Assembly: GCA_910584835.1 (NCBI GenBank)
Contig: CAJUEG010000002.1
Location: 1 to 64,000, forward strand
DNA from: an uncultured Oscillospiraceae bacterium
Lineage (GTDB): Bacteria; Bacillota; Clostridia; Oscillospirales; Oscillospiraceae
DNA length: 64,000 bases
Direction: 5' to 3'
Shown here piece by piece: positions 52,120 to 60,080 of the stretch (positions are counted from its first letter, which is position 1; every line of letters starts with the position of its first letter). Made by a program: the position numbers and the translations under genes. The notes under the pieces are model-generated. The model was not told the DNA's origin and did not search any database. It saw nothing but the letters and a program-made list of their open reading frames with translations.

Positions 52120-52225
52120 TCACACCTGCTGTCCCGCGTTCCCACCAAATGCCTGGATGGCTTTGGCGTCCGCCGCCCGGCGCTGTTCCAGCGCCTGCTC
52201 CAGCAGCATGTCCTTCACCTTTATG
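52120..52225 (-). pseudogene. Displaced 3' end of ntpD (V-ATPase subunit D)
   Basis: In frame on the minus strand it reads KVKDMLLEQALEQRRA and ends QAFGGNAGQQV with a stop at 52120-52122. That parallels the end of the intact NtpD (KVKDMLLAEALEERRA ... RTFGKSDEGAAEV). It has no start codon or 5' part. Its codon use is GC-rich like the host, whereas the tail of the intact gene is less so. The two share a 17-bp identical stretch (AGCATGTCCTTCACCTT on the plus strand). It looks like the original end of ntpD, cut off by an insertion. Confidence 0.75.
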
Positions 52226-52255
52226 GGGTCACACTATTAGATAGTGCTAACATAC

Positions 52256-52454
52256 CACATTTAGTCCCATCTGTCAACGTTTTCCGGCCCTCGTTTTCCC
52301 AAGCAGTCCCAGCATTTCACACCTAATCCCAGCCTGGAAGCGGTAAAGATACGGTAGCCTAAAACAGGCCCTTTCCCCCTCGGCCCATAAGTTTTCCCTA
52401 CATTCAAAGCCCCTCTATTTCCACTCCAGAAGCGGCAAAAACCCGGTAAACTCC
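52256..52454 (-). repeat. Arm-like repeats at the left side of the island
   Basis: Two related ~38-bp units (52322-52359 and 52413-52454) share GAAGCGG(T/C)AAA followed by CGGTA, and short TAGTCCCA/TAATCCCA motifs occur at 52260-52269 and 52322-52331. A third unit lies at 54352-54395 near the other end. 52226-52469 has no gene. Confidence 0.5.
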
Positions 52455-52469
52455 TGTCGAATCCAAGGC

Positions 52470-52498
52470 TTTACAATCCCCCCGATGTATGGTATCCT
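52470..52498 (+). promoter_or_regulatory. Promoter of the toxin-like mRNA
   Basis: TTTACA (52470-52475), 17-bp spacer, TATCCT (52493-52498), 60 nt upstream of the small ORF. Confidence 0.6.
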
Positions 52499-52558
52499 AA
52501 GGTCGGGCGCTGTTGTATATGGCGGTCGGCCACTCCCTTGATGAAAGGGGGTGAAGCG

Positions 52559-52654
52559 ATGGGAGACGGACGTTGGACGAAAGTCCTGCGTTTCTTGGTA
52601 TGTTTTATCATCACGCTTTTGCTGATGATCTACATATCCCCAAAAGCACGTTGA
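52559..52654 (+). CDS. Small hydrophobic peptide, candidate type I toxin
   Basis: A 31-residue ORF: a charged start (MGDGRWTKVLR), one hydrophobic helix (FLVCFIITLLLMIYI) and a basic end (SPKAR). AAAGGGGGTGAAGCG gives a strong ribosome site. The size and layout match type I toxins of the TxpA/BsrG kind, short membrane peptides neutralised by an antisense RNA. The stop codon lies at the foot of a terminator hairpin, and a consensus promoter on the other strand points into the 3' end, as in known type I pairs. Identity as a toxin is inferred from architecture only. Confidence 0.6.
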   Translation: MGDGRWTKVLRFLVCFIITLLLMIYISPKAR

Positions 52655-52733
52655 CCGCCCGGCCACTACCCGGACGGTCAACATAAGTTGACTAACCCCG
52701 AGGGCTGACCGTCAAATCAACAGCGCCCCTTGT
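52600..52733 (-). ncRNA. Predicted antisense RNA to the toxin-like mRNA
   Basis: Expected transcript of the minus-strand promoter at 52740-52768. It would cross the terminator hairpin and the 3' half of the small ORF. The left end is not defined by a visible terminator, so the coordinate is approximate. Confidence 0.45.
52650..52682. terminator. Shared hairpin of the toxin/antisense pair
   Basis: GTTGACCG.CCGG (52650-52662) pairs with CCGG.CGGTCAAC (52670-52682); one mismatch interrupts the stem. It lies at the ORF stop. Confidence 0.65.
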
Positions 52734-52739
52734 ATTTTC

Positions 52740-52768
52740 ATTATAGCCAATTTCTCTCGTGCTGTCAA
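52740..52768 (-). promoter_or_regulatory. Consensus promoter on the minus strand (antisense RNA)
   Basis: Perfect TTGACA (52763-52768) and perfect TATAAT (52740-52745) with a 17-bp spacer, and no ORF in its path. Confidence 0.82.
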
Positions 52769-52842
52769 CTATCGTTTCATAAAGAACCCTGGTAAGCACG
52801 TCCCATATATAAGTTGAAACGTTTATAAAAAATGCAGAAAAA

Positions 52843-52884
52843 GATGGTACTGCCCGGGACTTATCCCAGGCAGTACCATTTTTT
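52843..52884. repeat. Hairpin repeat, left border of the ParA cassette
   Basis: GATGGTACTGCCCGGGA (52843-52859) pairs with TCCCAGGCAGTACCAT (52864-52879), then TTTTTT. It is nearly identical to the hairpin at 54307-54344 (two differences, both in the loop region, plus the end). Confidence 0.8.
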
Positions 52885-52954
52885 GATAGGCACCCATACA
52901 TTATTTTTCCCAGTCGATTTTTTCTTTGATACAATAGCATTGAATAATCTATAC

Positions 52955-52983
52955 TTGTTTTCTTTTAACAACTATGATACAAT
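52955..52983 (+). promoter_or_regulatory. Promoter of the ParA cassette
   Basis: TTGTTT (52955-52960), 17-bp spacer, TACAAT (52978-52983) with a TG extension. The motif GATACAATA also occurs 49 bp upstream (52928-52936). Confidence 0.65.
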
Positions 52984-53012
52984 AACTTAAATATAGTAGC
53001 AGGAGGGTAGAC

Positions 53013-53897
53013 ATGAAAATTGTATCTGTTATCAATTATAAGGGTGGAGTTGGAAAAACAACTATTACTGCAAATTTAGCGGCAGAAATGGCCTACAGAG
53101 GAAAGAAAGTATTAGTTATTGATTTGGATCCTCAAACAAACTTAACTTTTTCCTTTTTTAAAGTTGATGAATGGTCAAAAAAATATGAAAAAGACAAAAC
53201 TATAAAGTTTTGGTTTGATTCTATAATTGACGGAAGTAACATTCCATCTTTTAACAACCTTATAGTGTCTAAAGATAAAATTGATATTATTTGCTCACAT
53301 CTAGGGCTTATTGATGTAGATATTGAACTCGCGGCGGGCCTTTCATCTGGTACTGAACGTCAACACCGCATAAACTATATACGTACATATTCATATATTA
53401 AAAACGAACTTCAAAAACTTAGCAAGGCATATGATATAGTTCTTTTTGATTGTCCCCCTAACTTTGGTATTGTTACTAAAAACGCGTTAATATCAAGTGA
53501 TTACTATATTGTACCTGCAAAAATGGACTATTTATCAACCCTTGGAATCAATTATTTGAGGAACCATGTTAATCGGTTAGTAAAAGACTACAATACATAT
53601 GTAGAAAAAGATGAAGATAAAGTCAATCCACAATTCTTAGGGGTCATCGCAACAATGATTACTGTTAGAAATGGTGAGCCTATAGCTGCTCAAAAAGTTT
53701 ATGTTGAAGAATTATCACGTAGTCAAATTCCTGTATTTGAAAGTATGATAAGAGTAAATAATACTGTATATGCTTCTGCGCCACAATATGGTATACCGGT
53801 TGTCATGCACAGCTTTTCTTCGGGGACAACTTATGACAATATAGTCGATGAACTTGAGCGTTTAACTACGGAGTTTATAGCAAAGGCTGGAATATGA
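53013..53897 (+). CDS. ParA/Soj-like ATPase (AT-rich, acquired)
   Basis: A 294-residue deviant-Walker ATPase: NYKGGVGKTTITANLA, LDLDPQTNLTFSFF and FDCPPNFGIVTKNAL. Compared with chromosomal Soj it has an insertion after PQTNLTFSFFKV and no N-terminal DNA-binding extension. Codon use is strongly AT-rich and unlike any other long gene in the window, a sign of horizontal transfer. AGGAGGGTAGAC precedes the ATG. It is coupled to a small partner gene (4-nt overlap) rather than to parB, and no parS-like repeats are adjacent. Roles could be plasmid-type maintenance, positioning, or defence; the sequence does not decide. Confidence 0.88.
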   Translation: MKIVSVINYKGGVGKTTITANLAAEMAYRGKKVLVIDLDPQTNLTFSFFKVDEWSKKYEKDKTIKFWFDSIIDGSNIPSFNNLIVSKDKIDIICSHLGLIDVDIELAAGLSSGTERQHRINYIRTYSYIKNELQKLSKAYDIVLFDCPPNFGIVTKNALISSDYYIVPAKMDYLSTLGINYLRNHVNRLVKDYNTYVEKDEDKVNPQFLGVIATMITVRNGEPIAAQKVYVEELSRSQIPVFESMIRVNNTVYASAPQYGIPVVMHSFSSGTTYDNIVDELERLTTEFIAKAGI

Positions 53898-54286
53898 TGA
53901 AAAATGAAATTAAATTAATAAAAATTGTTGTTGATATGCTGGATGACCTTACGGAGGAACAGTTATCCGCAATTTTAGAAAAAAGGGCCCATTTAAGGCT
54001 TGAGTTTTCTACTGTTAAAAAAGAATTTAATATATCTCCTGAATTTTCAGATAAGTTTTATGTCCAACTAGAGAATTGCCCTTCCAGAGAAATTGCACAA
54101 GAATTATTCGAAAAAAATAGTTTTAAAAAACCTATTTTAAAAACAATTGCTAGATATTATAGTATCCCTATCGGAAGCAAAGAGAGCAACTCTCAAATAA
54201 TTGATAAAATTATTGAAACGGTTGTTGGTTCGAAGCTCAAATATGATACTCTTTTAAACACTAACTTAAACGGACAAAATCAATAG
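53894..54286 (+). CDS. Small partner of the ParA-like ATPase, unknown
   Basis: A 130-residue, Lys-rich, mostly helical protein. The N-terminal half has VVDMLDDLTEEQLSAILEKRAHLRLE. The C-terminal part KTIARYYSIPIGSKESNSQI followed by IDKIIETVVGSKL resembles SAP/HeH-type or Rho-N-like nucleic-acid-binding helices, a weak match. Its start overlaps the ParA-like stop (ATGATGA), so the two are made together and probably interact. The position corresponds to a ParB or adaptor, but there is no ParB-like HTH motif. Confidence 0.7.
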   Translation: MMKNEIKLIKIVVDMLDDLTEEQLSAILEKRAHLRLEFSTVKKEFNISPEFSDKFYVQLENCPSREIAQELFEKNSFKKPILKTIARYYSIPIGSKESNSQIIDKIIETVVGSKLKYDTLLNTNLNGQNQ

Positions 54287-54306
54287 AAGAATATGACATG
54301 ACAAAA

Positions 54307-54344
54307 GATGGTACTGCCCGGGATTTCTCCCAGGCAGTACCATC
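54307..54344. repeat. Hairpin repeat, right border of the ParA cassette
   Basis: GATGGTACTGCCCGGGA (54307-54323) with TCCCAGGCAGTACCATC (54328-54344), AAAA before and TTTT after. It also acts as a terminator for the cassette. Near-identical to 52843-52884. Confidence 0.82.
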
Positions 54345-54351
54345 TTTTCCT

Positions 54352-54395
54352 TTTTAGTCCCATCGTAGAAGCGGTAAATCGGCGGTACGGCTACC
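54352..54395 (-). repeat. Arm-like repeat at the right side of the island
   Basis: TTTTAGTCCCA, then AGAAGCGGTAAA and CGGTACGGCTACC: the same order of motifs as at 52322-52359. It abuts the stop of the intact ntpD. Confidence 0.5.
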
Positions 54396-54396
54396 T

Positions 54397-55110
54397 CTAA
54401 ACCTCCGCCGCTCCCTCGTCCGATTTTCCGAAAGTCCTTACGGCTCTTTCGGTTTCGGCCCTCCGCTCCTCCAGCGCTTCGGCCAGAAGCATGTCCTTCA
54501 CCTTCATCAGCCGGGTGGTGGTGGACCGGTCGTTCTCGTCCAGCTTCATGGTGATATAGCGGATATTCTCCTGAGTCTCGGGGATGACCACGTACTCCAG
54601 GGCGTTGACGCGCCGGCGGGTCTTTTCGATCTCCTCCGCCATCAGCTGGGCGGCCTTCTCGGTCTGGGCCAGCTTCAGCATGTTCTGGAACACCTCGCCC
54701 AGAGCGGCCACCGCTCCGTCCAGCTCGCCGCTGGTGGCGGCAAAGCCATAGGGGAAGATGTCCCCGGTGTCCTCGGTGCGGGTCTGATAGTGGTACTCCG
54801 GCACGTTCACCGACATGACGTTTTTGAAGGTCATGGTCAGCTCGACCGACTGCTTGGGATACATCAGCGCCTGCTCCATGGCCTGGGCGCTCATCAGCGC
54901 AGAGGCCACGGTGAAGGAGCCGTGCACCCGCATCAGGTCCCGCTCCACCTGGGAGCGCAGGGCGCGAAGCTCCCGCACGGTGTCCAGGAACTGCTTCATC
55001 AGCTCGTCCCGCTTGTCCTTGAGCAGCTTGTGGCCCCGCTGGGCGGTCTTCAGCTTGCCCTTGAGGCGGGTGAGCTCCATTCGGGTGGGGTTTACCACGG
55101 TGTTTGCCAT
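54397..55110 (-). CDS. ntpD: V-type ATP synthase subunit D
   Basis: A 237-residue central-shaft subunit of the V1 sector. It starts with NPTRMELTRLKGKLKTAQRGHKLLKDKRDELMKQF and ends with a long helix (LEYVVIPETQENIRYITMKLDENDRS ... LMKVKDMLLAEALEERR), the coiled coil that turns inside the A3B3 ring. AGGTGAT precedes the ATG. It is the last gene of the V-ATPase operon. Its final ~33 codons appear to come from an inserted island, because another, GC-rich version of the same tail lies 2.3 kb away. Confidence 0.94.
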   Translation of the reverse strand: MANTVVNPTRMELTRLKGKLKTAQRGHKLLKDKRDELMKQFLDTVRELRALRSQVERDLMRVHGSFTVASALMSAQAMEQALMYPKQSVELTMTFKNVMSVNVPEYHYQTRTEDTGDIFPYGFAATSGELDGAVAALGEVFQNMLKLAQTEKAAQLMAEEIEKTRRRVNALEYVVIPETQENIRYITMKLDENDRSTTTRLMKVKDMLLAEALEERRAETERAVRTFGKSDEGAAEV

Positions 55111-55147
55111 AGGGAATCACCTACTTTCGTTTGCGGCATAATAGGGA

Positions 55148-55293
55148 CCCGCGACAGCGGGACGGCGCAAGTGCGCCGTTCAAGCGTTTTTGCCAAAGGC
55201 AAAAACCTTGCCGCAGGGCGAATTCACTTCGCCCGAGGATTCAAATGGCCCCATGGGCCCCCAAGAAAGAGCCGCTTACTGCTCTTTCTTGGG
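55148..55293 (-). repeat. Array of six short hairpins between ntpB and ntpD
   Basis: In order on the plus strand: CCCGC/GCGGG (55148-55161), ACGGCGC/GCGCCGT (55162-55179), GTTTTTGCC/GGCAAAAAC (55186-55206), GGGCGAA/TTCGCCC (about 55216-55234), a GGCCC palindrome (about 55246-55259) and a 13-bp CCCAAGAAAGAGC/GCTCTTTCTTGGG (55260-55293) whose loop holds the ntpB stop codon. The 165-bp gap has no gene. Confidence 0.7.
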
Positions 55294-56658
55294 CAGGTAT
55301 TTGTCAATATACTCCTGCTTGATGCGCTTGAGCTCCGCGGTGGGCAGAATGGACAGCAGCTCCCAGCCCAGCGCCAGCGTCTCCTCGATGGAGCGGTTCT
55401 CCTCATAGCCCTGGTTGACGTAGCGCCGCTCGAACTCGTCGGCGAACTTGGCGTACAGCAGGTCGGTGGGGGTCAGGGCCGCCTCGCCCAGGATGGACAT
55501 CAGCTCCTTGTTGTCCTTGCCGGTGGAGTAGGCCGCGAACAGCTGGTTCATGGTGTTGGCGTGATCCTCCCGGGTCTTGCCCACGCCGATGCCCTTGTCC
55601 TTCAGACGGGACAGGGAGGGCAGCACGTCCACCGGGGGATTGATGCCCTGGCGGTACAGGGACCGGGACAGGATGATCTGGCCCTCGGTGATATAGCCGG
55701 TCAGGTCGGGGATGGGGTGGGTCTTGTCGTCCTCGGGCATGGTGAGGATGGGGATCATGGTGATGGACCCCGCCTTGCCCAGCTGGCGACCGGCGCGCTC
55801 GTAGATGGTGGCCAGGTTGGTGTACAGGTAGCCGGGGAAGCCGCGGCGACCCGGGACCTCCTTCTTGGCGGCGGACACCTCACGCAGGGCCTCGGCGTAG
55901 TTGGTGATGTCGGTGAGGATGACCAGCACGTGCATGTCCTTCTCAAAGGCCAGGTACTCGGCGGCGGTGAGGGCCATGCGCGGGGTGGCGATACGCTCCA
56001 CGGCGGGGTCGTCGGCCAGGTTGGTGAACAGCACCGTGCGGTCGATGGCGCCGGTGCGCTTGAACTCCTGGACGAAGAACTCGGACTCCTCGAAGGTGAT
56101 GCCGATGGCGGCAAACACCACGGCGAAATTGGCGCTCTCATCCCCCAGCACCTTGGCCTGGCGGGCGATCTGGGCCGCCAGGTTGGCGTGGGGCAGGCCG
56201 GAGCCGGAGAAAATGGGCAGCTTCTGGCCGCGCACCAGGGTGTTCAGGCCGTCGATGGTGGAGATGCCCGTCTGGATGAACTCGTTGGGGTAGTCCCGGG
56301 CGGCGGGGTTCATGGGCAGGCCGTTGATGTCCCGGTACTCCTCGGCCAGGATGGCGGGGCCGCCGTCGATGGGCACGCCCATGCCGTTGAACACCCGGCC
56401 CAGCATGTCGCCGGACACCCCCAGCTGGAGGGGATGGCCCAGGAAGCGCACCTTGGACTGGGCCAGGTTGATGCCGGCGGCGGACTCAAAGAGCTGGACC
56501 ACGGCGGTGTCGCCGTTGACCTCCAGCACCTGGCCCCGGCGGATGGAGCCGTCGGGCAGCTCCACCTCGGCCAGCTCGTCGTAGGTGACGTTTTCCACCA
56601 TTTTGACCATCATCAGCGGGGACGCGATCTCCTGGATGGTTTTATACTCTCGGATCAC
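55276..56658 (-). CDS. ntpB: V-type ATP synthase subunit B
   Basis: A 460-residue regulatory, non-catalytic subunit of the A3B3 hexamer. Characteristic segments: [40 protein letters not shown] replacing the P-loop, [17 protein letters not shown], and [16 protein letters not shown]. It overlaps ntpA by 4 nt, so the two large subunits are translationally coupled. Its stop lies in the loop of a perfect hairpin that may limit readthrough to ntpD. Confidence 0.96.
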   Translation of the reverse strand: MIREYKTIQEIASPLMMVKMVENVTYDELAEVELPDGSIRRGQVLEVNGDTAVVQLFESAAGINLAQSKVRFLGHPLQLGVSGDMLGRVFNGMGVPIDGGPAILAEEYRDINGLPMNPAARDYPNEFIQTGISTIDGLNTLVRGQKLPIFSGSGLPHANLAAQIARQAKVLGDESANFAVVFAAIGITFEESEFFVQEFKRTGAIDRTVLFTNLADDPAVERIATPRMALTAAEYLAFEKDMHVLVILTDITNYAEALREVSAAKKEVPGRRGFPGYLYTNLATIYERAGRQLGKAGSITMIPILTMPEDDKTHPIPDLTGYITEGQIILSRSLYRQGINPPVDVLPSLSRLKDKGIGVGKTREDHANTMNQLFAAYSTGKDNKELMSILGEAALTPTDLLYAKFADEFERRYVNQGYEENRSIEETLALGWELLSILPTAELKRIKQEYIDKYLPKKEQ

Positions 56659-58433
56659 AGCTCCTCACCTGCCTTTCTGACGACCTCGTCGATCTCCTTC
56701 TCCATGGAGGAGGAGATGTCGGCGTACACCTGGGCGTACTCGTCGGCGGGCACGCTCTTGGCGCGGCCGATGCGCTCACGGGCGGGAATCTCAAACAGCT
56801 TGGCCGTGGGGGCGCCCTTGGTGATGGCGGTGCGGCACAGCTTGTCGTAGTCCAGGATCATGGCCAGCAGCTTCTCCTGCCGGTCGTAGGTGGAGAAGGA
56901 GTCGATGTCCACGAAGGAGTTTTGCTGGAGGAAGTCCTCGCGGATCATACGGGCGGTCTCCAGGGTGAGCTGGTCGGCGGGGGACAGGGAGTCCTTGCCC
57001 ACCAGCTGGACGATCTCGTTCAGGCTGGACTCCTGCTGGAGGACGCCCATGGCCTGCTCCCGGTTCTGGAGGAACTCCTTGCCCAGGTTCTCGTCAAACC
57101 AGGGCTTCAGGGAGTCCAGGTACAGGGAGTGGGAGGTGAGCCAGTTAATGGCGGGGAAGTGGCGCTTGTAGGCGAGAGACGCGTCCAGGGCCCAGAACAC
57201 CTTGACGATACGCATGGTGCCCTGGCTGACGGGCTCGGCCAAATCGCCGCCCGGGGGGGACACGGCGCCCACGGCGGTGAGGCTGCCCCGGCGGTCCTCC
57301 TCGGACCCCAGGCAGGACACGGAGCCCGCCCGCTCGTAGAACTGGGCCAGACGGGAGGCCAGGTAGGCGGGGTAGCCCTCCTCGCCGGGCATCTCCTCCA
57401 GACGGCCGGACATCTCGCGCAGGGCCTCGGCCCAGCGGGAGGTGGAGTCGGCGATGACGGCCACGTCGTAGCCCATGTCCCGGAAGTACTCGGCGATGGT
57501 GATGCCGGTGTAGATGGACGCCTCACGGGCGGCCACCGGCATGTCGGAGGTGTTCGCAATCAGGACGGTACGCTTCATCAGCGTCTCGCCGGTACGGGGG
57601 TCCACCAGCTCGGGGAACTCCCGCAGCACGTCGGTCATCTCGTTGCCGCGCTCGCCGCAGCCGATGTAGACCACGATGTCCACGTCGGACCACTTGGCCA
57701 GGGCGTGCTGCATGACGGTCTTGCCGGAGCCGAAGGGGCCGGGGATGGCCGCGGTGCCGCCCTTGGCCACGGGGAAGAAGGTGTCCACAATCCGCTGCCC
57801 GGAGGACAGGGGCTTGATGGGGGGGTACTTGTGCTTGTAGGGGCGGCCCACACGGACGGGCCAGCGCTGGCTCATGGACAGCTCCACGTCGGTGCCGTCC
57901 TCCTTCGTCAGGACCGCCACCGTCTGGTGGACGTTATACCCCCCGGCGGGAACCACGCTCTTCAGCGTGCCCTTCAGGTTGGGGGGGACCATGATCTTGT
58001 GGAGCACCACCGGCGTCTCGGGGACGGTGCCGATGATGTCGCCGCCCACCACCTTATCGCCCACTTTCGCGACAGGGGTGAAGTCCCACAGCTTTTCGGG
58101 GTCGATGGGGGGCACCTCCACGCCGCGGGGCAGGTTGTTGCCGTGGACCTTCTCCATGATCTTCTCCAGCGGGCGCTGGATGCCGTCATAGATGTTCTCA
58201 ATCATGCCAGGGCCAAGCTCCACGCTCATGGGGGAGCCGGTGGTCACCACCTCGGTGCCCGGGCCCAGGCCGGAGGTCTCCTCGTAGACCTGGATGGAGG
58301 CGGAGTCGCCGTTCATGGTGAGGATCTCACCGATGAGGCGCTCGGGGCCCACGCGGACCACGTCGGACATGTTGGCGTCCGCCATGCCGGTGGCCACCAC
58401 CAGGGGGCCGGAGACCTTAACTACTTTTCCCAT
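56655..58433 (-). CDS. ntpA: V-type ATP synthase catalytic subunit A
   Basis: A 592-residue catalytic subunit. The P-loop is [47 protein letters not shown] and the A-specific bulge region (about residues 120-190) identify it as A rather than F1-beta. Together with B it hydrolyses or makes ATP on the cytosolic side. It is preceded by the small DUF6199 gene (48 nt gap), which is not a usual member of this operon. Confidence 0.97.
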   Translation of the reverse strand: MGKVVKVSGPLVVATGMADANMSDVVRVGPERLIGEILTMNGDSASIQVYEETSGLGPGTEVVTTGSPMSVELGPGMIENIYDGIQRPLEKIMEKVHGNNLPRGVEVPPIDPEKLWDFTPVAKVGDKVVGGDIIGTVPETPVVLHKIMVPPNLKGTLKSVVPAGGYNVHQTVAVLTKEDGTDVELSMSQRWPVRVGRPYKHKYPPIKPLSSGQRIVDTFFPVAKGGTAAIPGPFGSGKTVMQHALAKWSDVDIVVYIGCGERGNEMTDVLREFPELVDPRTGETLMKRTVLIANTSDMPVAAREASIYTGITIAEYFRDMGYDVAVIADSTSRWAEALREMSGRLEEMPGEEGYPAYLASRLAQFYERAGSVSCLGSEEDRRGSLTAVGAVSPPGGDLAEPVSQGTMRIVKVFWALDASLAYKRHFPAINWLTSHSLYLDSLKPWFDENLGKEFLQNREQAMGVLQQESSLNEIVQLVGKDSLSPADQLTLETARMIREDFLQQNSFVDIDSFSTYDRQEKLLAMILDYDKLCRTAITKGAPTAKLFEIPARERIGRAKSVPADEYAQVYADISSSMEKEIDEVVRKAGEEL

Positions 58434-58481
58434 AGGCTTTCAAAACCTTCTTTCTGGGTTGATTTCATTGTTTTACCGCGT

Positions 58482-58688
58482 TTACGAAATGAATGGGACG
58501 ATCACGCTGCACAGACCGGCCAGCGTACACATCACGCCGCCAAACCGCGTGGAGAACAGAAACAGATTGGACGGCTCAGTTCCGCCGTCGTGCTTCCAGC
58601 TCTCCGTCAGCTCAAAAACCAAACGCGGTTTTATCAGCATCGCGATACCCGCGGCAATCAGTGCCAGTCCGGCAATGAGATACAGCAT
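58482..58688 (-). CDS. Small two-helix membrane protein (DUF6199-like) within the V-ATPase operon
   Basis: A 68-residue protein: MLYLIAGLALIAAGIAMLI, a polar middle (KPRLVFELTESWKHDGGTEPSN) and a second helix (FGGVMCTLAGLCSVIVPFI). The layout matches DUF6199 small membrane proteins, whose function is unknown. It lies 10 nt after ntpF and 48 nt before ntpA, so it is cotranscribed with the ATPase. It could be an assembly or regulatory factor, or a passenger gene. Confidence 0.68.
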   Translation of the reverse strand: MLYLIAGLALIAAGIAMLIKPRLVFELTESWKHDGGTEPSNLFLFSTRFGGVMCTLAGLCSVIVPFIS

Positions 58689-58698
58689 GACGCCCTCC

Positions 58699-59016
58699 TT
58701 ACAGGATATCCGCGCCCACAGCCCGCTCCACCGACTTCTTGATGTTGGCCATGCCCAGGCCCAGGCTGCCCTCCTTGCCGGGGATGAGGATGACGGCGGG
58801 GGTCAGCTCGTCCTTGTACCGGGCGATGTCAGCCTCCATCTGGGCGGCGAACTGCTCGGTGAGGTAGACCACCGCGTAGTCCTCCCGGGCCAGCCGGTGG
58901 AGGGTGTGGCGGGCCTGCTCCACGTCGTCCACGGGGAAGACCGTCAGCCCCAGGGCCTTGAAGCCCATGACGCTGTCCTTGTCGCCCAGCACGGCGATCT
59001 GATAGCTGTTTGCCAT
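58699..59016 (-). CDS. ntpF: V-type ATP synthase subunit F
   Basis: A 105-residue Rossmann-like subunit that joins the D shaft. ANSYQIAVLGDKDSVMGFKALGLTVFPVDD, then YAVVYLTEQFA and AVILIPGKEGSLGLGMANIKKSVERAVG are family features. It may couple nucleotide state to rotation. It follows ntpC by 15 nt and precedes the DUF6199 gene; DF heterodimers form the rotor axle, although ntpD is far downstream in this operon. Confidence 0.93.
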   Translation of the reverse strand: MANSYQIAVLGDKDSVMGFKALGLTVFPVDDVEQARHTLHRLAREDYAVVYLTEQFAAQMEADIARYKDELTPAVILIPGKEGSLGLGMANIKKSVERAVGADIL

Positions 59017-59031
59017 AAGTCTCCCCCTTCC

Positions 59032-60042
59032 TTAACAGTAGGCCCGGCGCAGGCGCTGCCGGATGGTGACGCCGTCGATGCCCGCCATGCGCCCGGTGAG
59101 GATGATGCGGATGGCGGTGGCCTCCGCCTCCCGGGCGTAGAGGTACGCGACGACGGGCTGCTCCCCGAAGGGGATCATCCGCGCCTTTGCCAGGTAGGCC
59201 ATCACCGCGTCGTCGCACATGCGCTCAAACTCGGTGAGTGGCCCGCCGTTGGGGACGGCCACAGCGGCCCCCGCCTCGGCGGCGGCGGCAAACCCGGTGT
59301 TCTTGAACACCTTGGCCAGCTCCGGGCCCTTCACCGCCGCGATGGCCCCCGTGGCGACAACTCCCCCCGGCGCCAGCACGGCCCGGAGGAACTCCCCCGC
59401 CTTGTCCAGGCGGGCGGCCCGGACGGCGGCGCGCAGGTTGGCCCCGTCGATGAGGGTTGCCACATAGCCCTCCAGGAACTTGCTCCCGGACTGGCGGGCC
59501 AGGGCGGACAGCTCCTCAAAATAGGCCCGGTCCAGGATGAAATCCGCCTGCTGGGGATCGCCGGAGGATCCCAGCACCTCCCGGGCTTGGCCCACGGCCT
59601 CCCGGAAGGTCTCGGTGCACGCCCCCAGGTCCTCCCGGCGGTAGTCCTCGGCCAGGACGGCGGGATCGTACCGCCCGCCGCTCAGCAGCAGCCGGTCCTG
59701 GTTCAGCTTCAGCGCCTCCGCCTTCACCAGGGTCTTGGCGTTGTGGTAGTCGTACTTCACCCGGAACACGTCCATCAGCGCCTCGTTGCCCACCGCCTTG
59801 CCCATGTCGGCGAACAGGGCCGCCTGGGCCTGGGCCAGCATGGCGTCCAGCGCGGTATTGGTCACCTCGTTCAGCTCGGGGTAGCCGCACTCCACCAGCA
59901 CCTTGGCCGCGTCGTTCACGTCCTTGGCGTCGATCATCCGCTCCATCCGCTCGGCGGTGAGCAGGCGTGTCTCCAGCACCCGGATGCGGGCGGAGATGGA
60001 CAGAAAGTCGTTTTCCTTCAGCTTTTTTACCTTTTTTGACAA
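59032..60042 (-). CDS. ntpC: V-type ATP synthase subunit C (d-type)
   Basis: A 336-residue, nearly all-helical subunit that links the D-F shaft to the membrane rotor. ARIRVLETRLLTAERMERMIDAKD opens it, and FERMCDDAVMAYLAKARMIPFGEQPVVAYLYAREAEATAIRI closes it; the latter is the family signature. I start at TTG 60042, 5 nt after GGGGGAG, because the ATG at 60081 lies at the ntpE stop and has no ribosome site. Confidence 0.92.
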   Translation of the reverse strand: MSKKVKKLKENDFLSISARIRVLETRLLTAERMERMIDAKDVNDAAKVLVECGYPELNEVTNTALDAMLAQAQAALFADMGKAVGNEALMDVFRVKYDYHNAKTLVKAEALKLNQDRLLLSGGRYDPAVLAEDYRREDLGACTETFREAVGQAREVLGSSGDPQQADFILDRAYFEELSALARQSGSKFLEGYVATLIDGANLRAAVRAARLDKAGEFLRAVLAPGGVVATGAIAAVKGPELAKVFKNTGFAAAAEAGAAVAVPNGGPLTEFERMCDDAVMAYLAKARMIPFGEQPVVAYLYAREAEATAIRIILTGRMAGIDGVTIRQRLRRAYC

Positions 60043-60080
60043 GTTTTCTCCCCCTTTCACATGCAATTGAAAGGGTTCCA

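Larger units (their letters stand above)
52205..54504. mobile_element. AT-rich integrative island in the 3' end of ntpD
   Basis: The 17-bp core AGCATGTCCTTCACCTT is at 52205-52221 and 54488-54504. Between the cores base composition drops sharply from the surrounding level. The island holds arm-like repeats, a candidate type I toxin unit and the ParA cassette, but no recombinase. It replaces the 3' end of ntpD with a functional copy, as many site-specific integrative elements do. Boundaries are inferred from the duplicated core. Confidence 0.7.
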
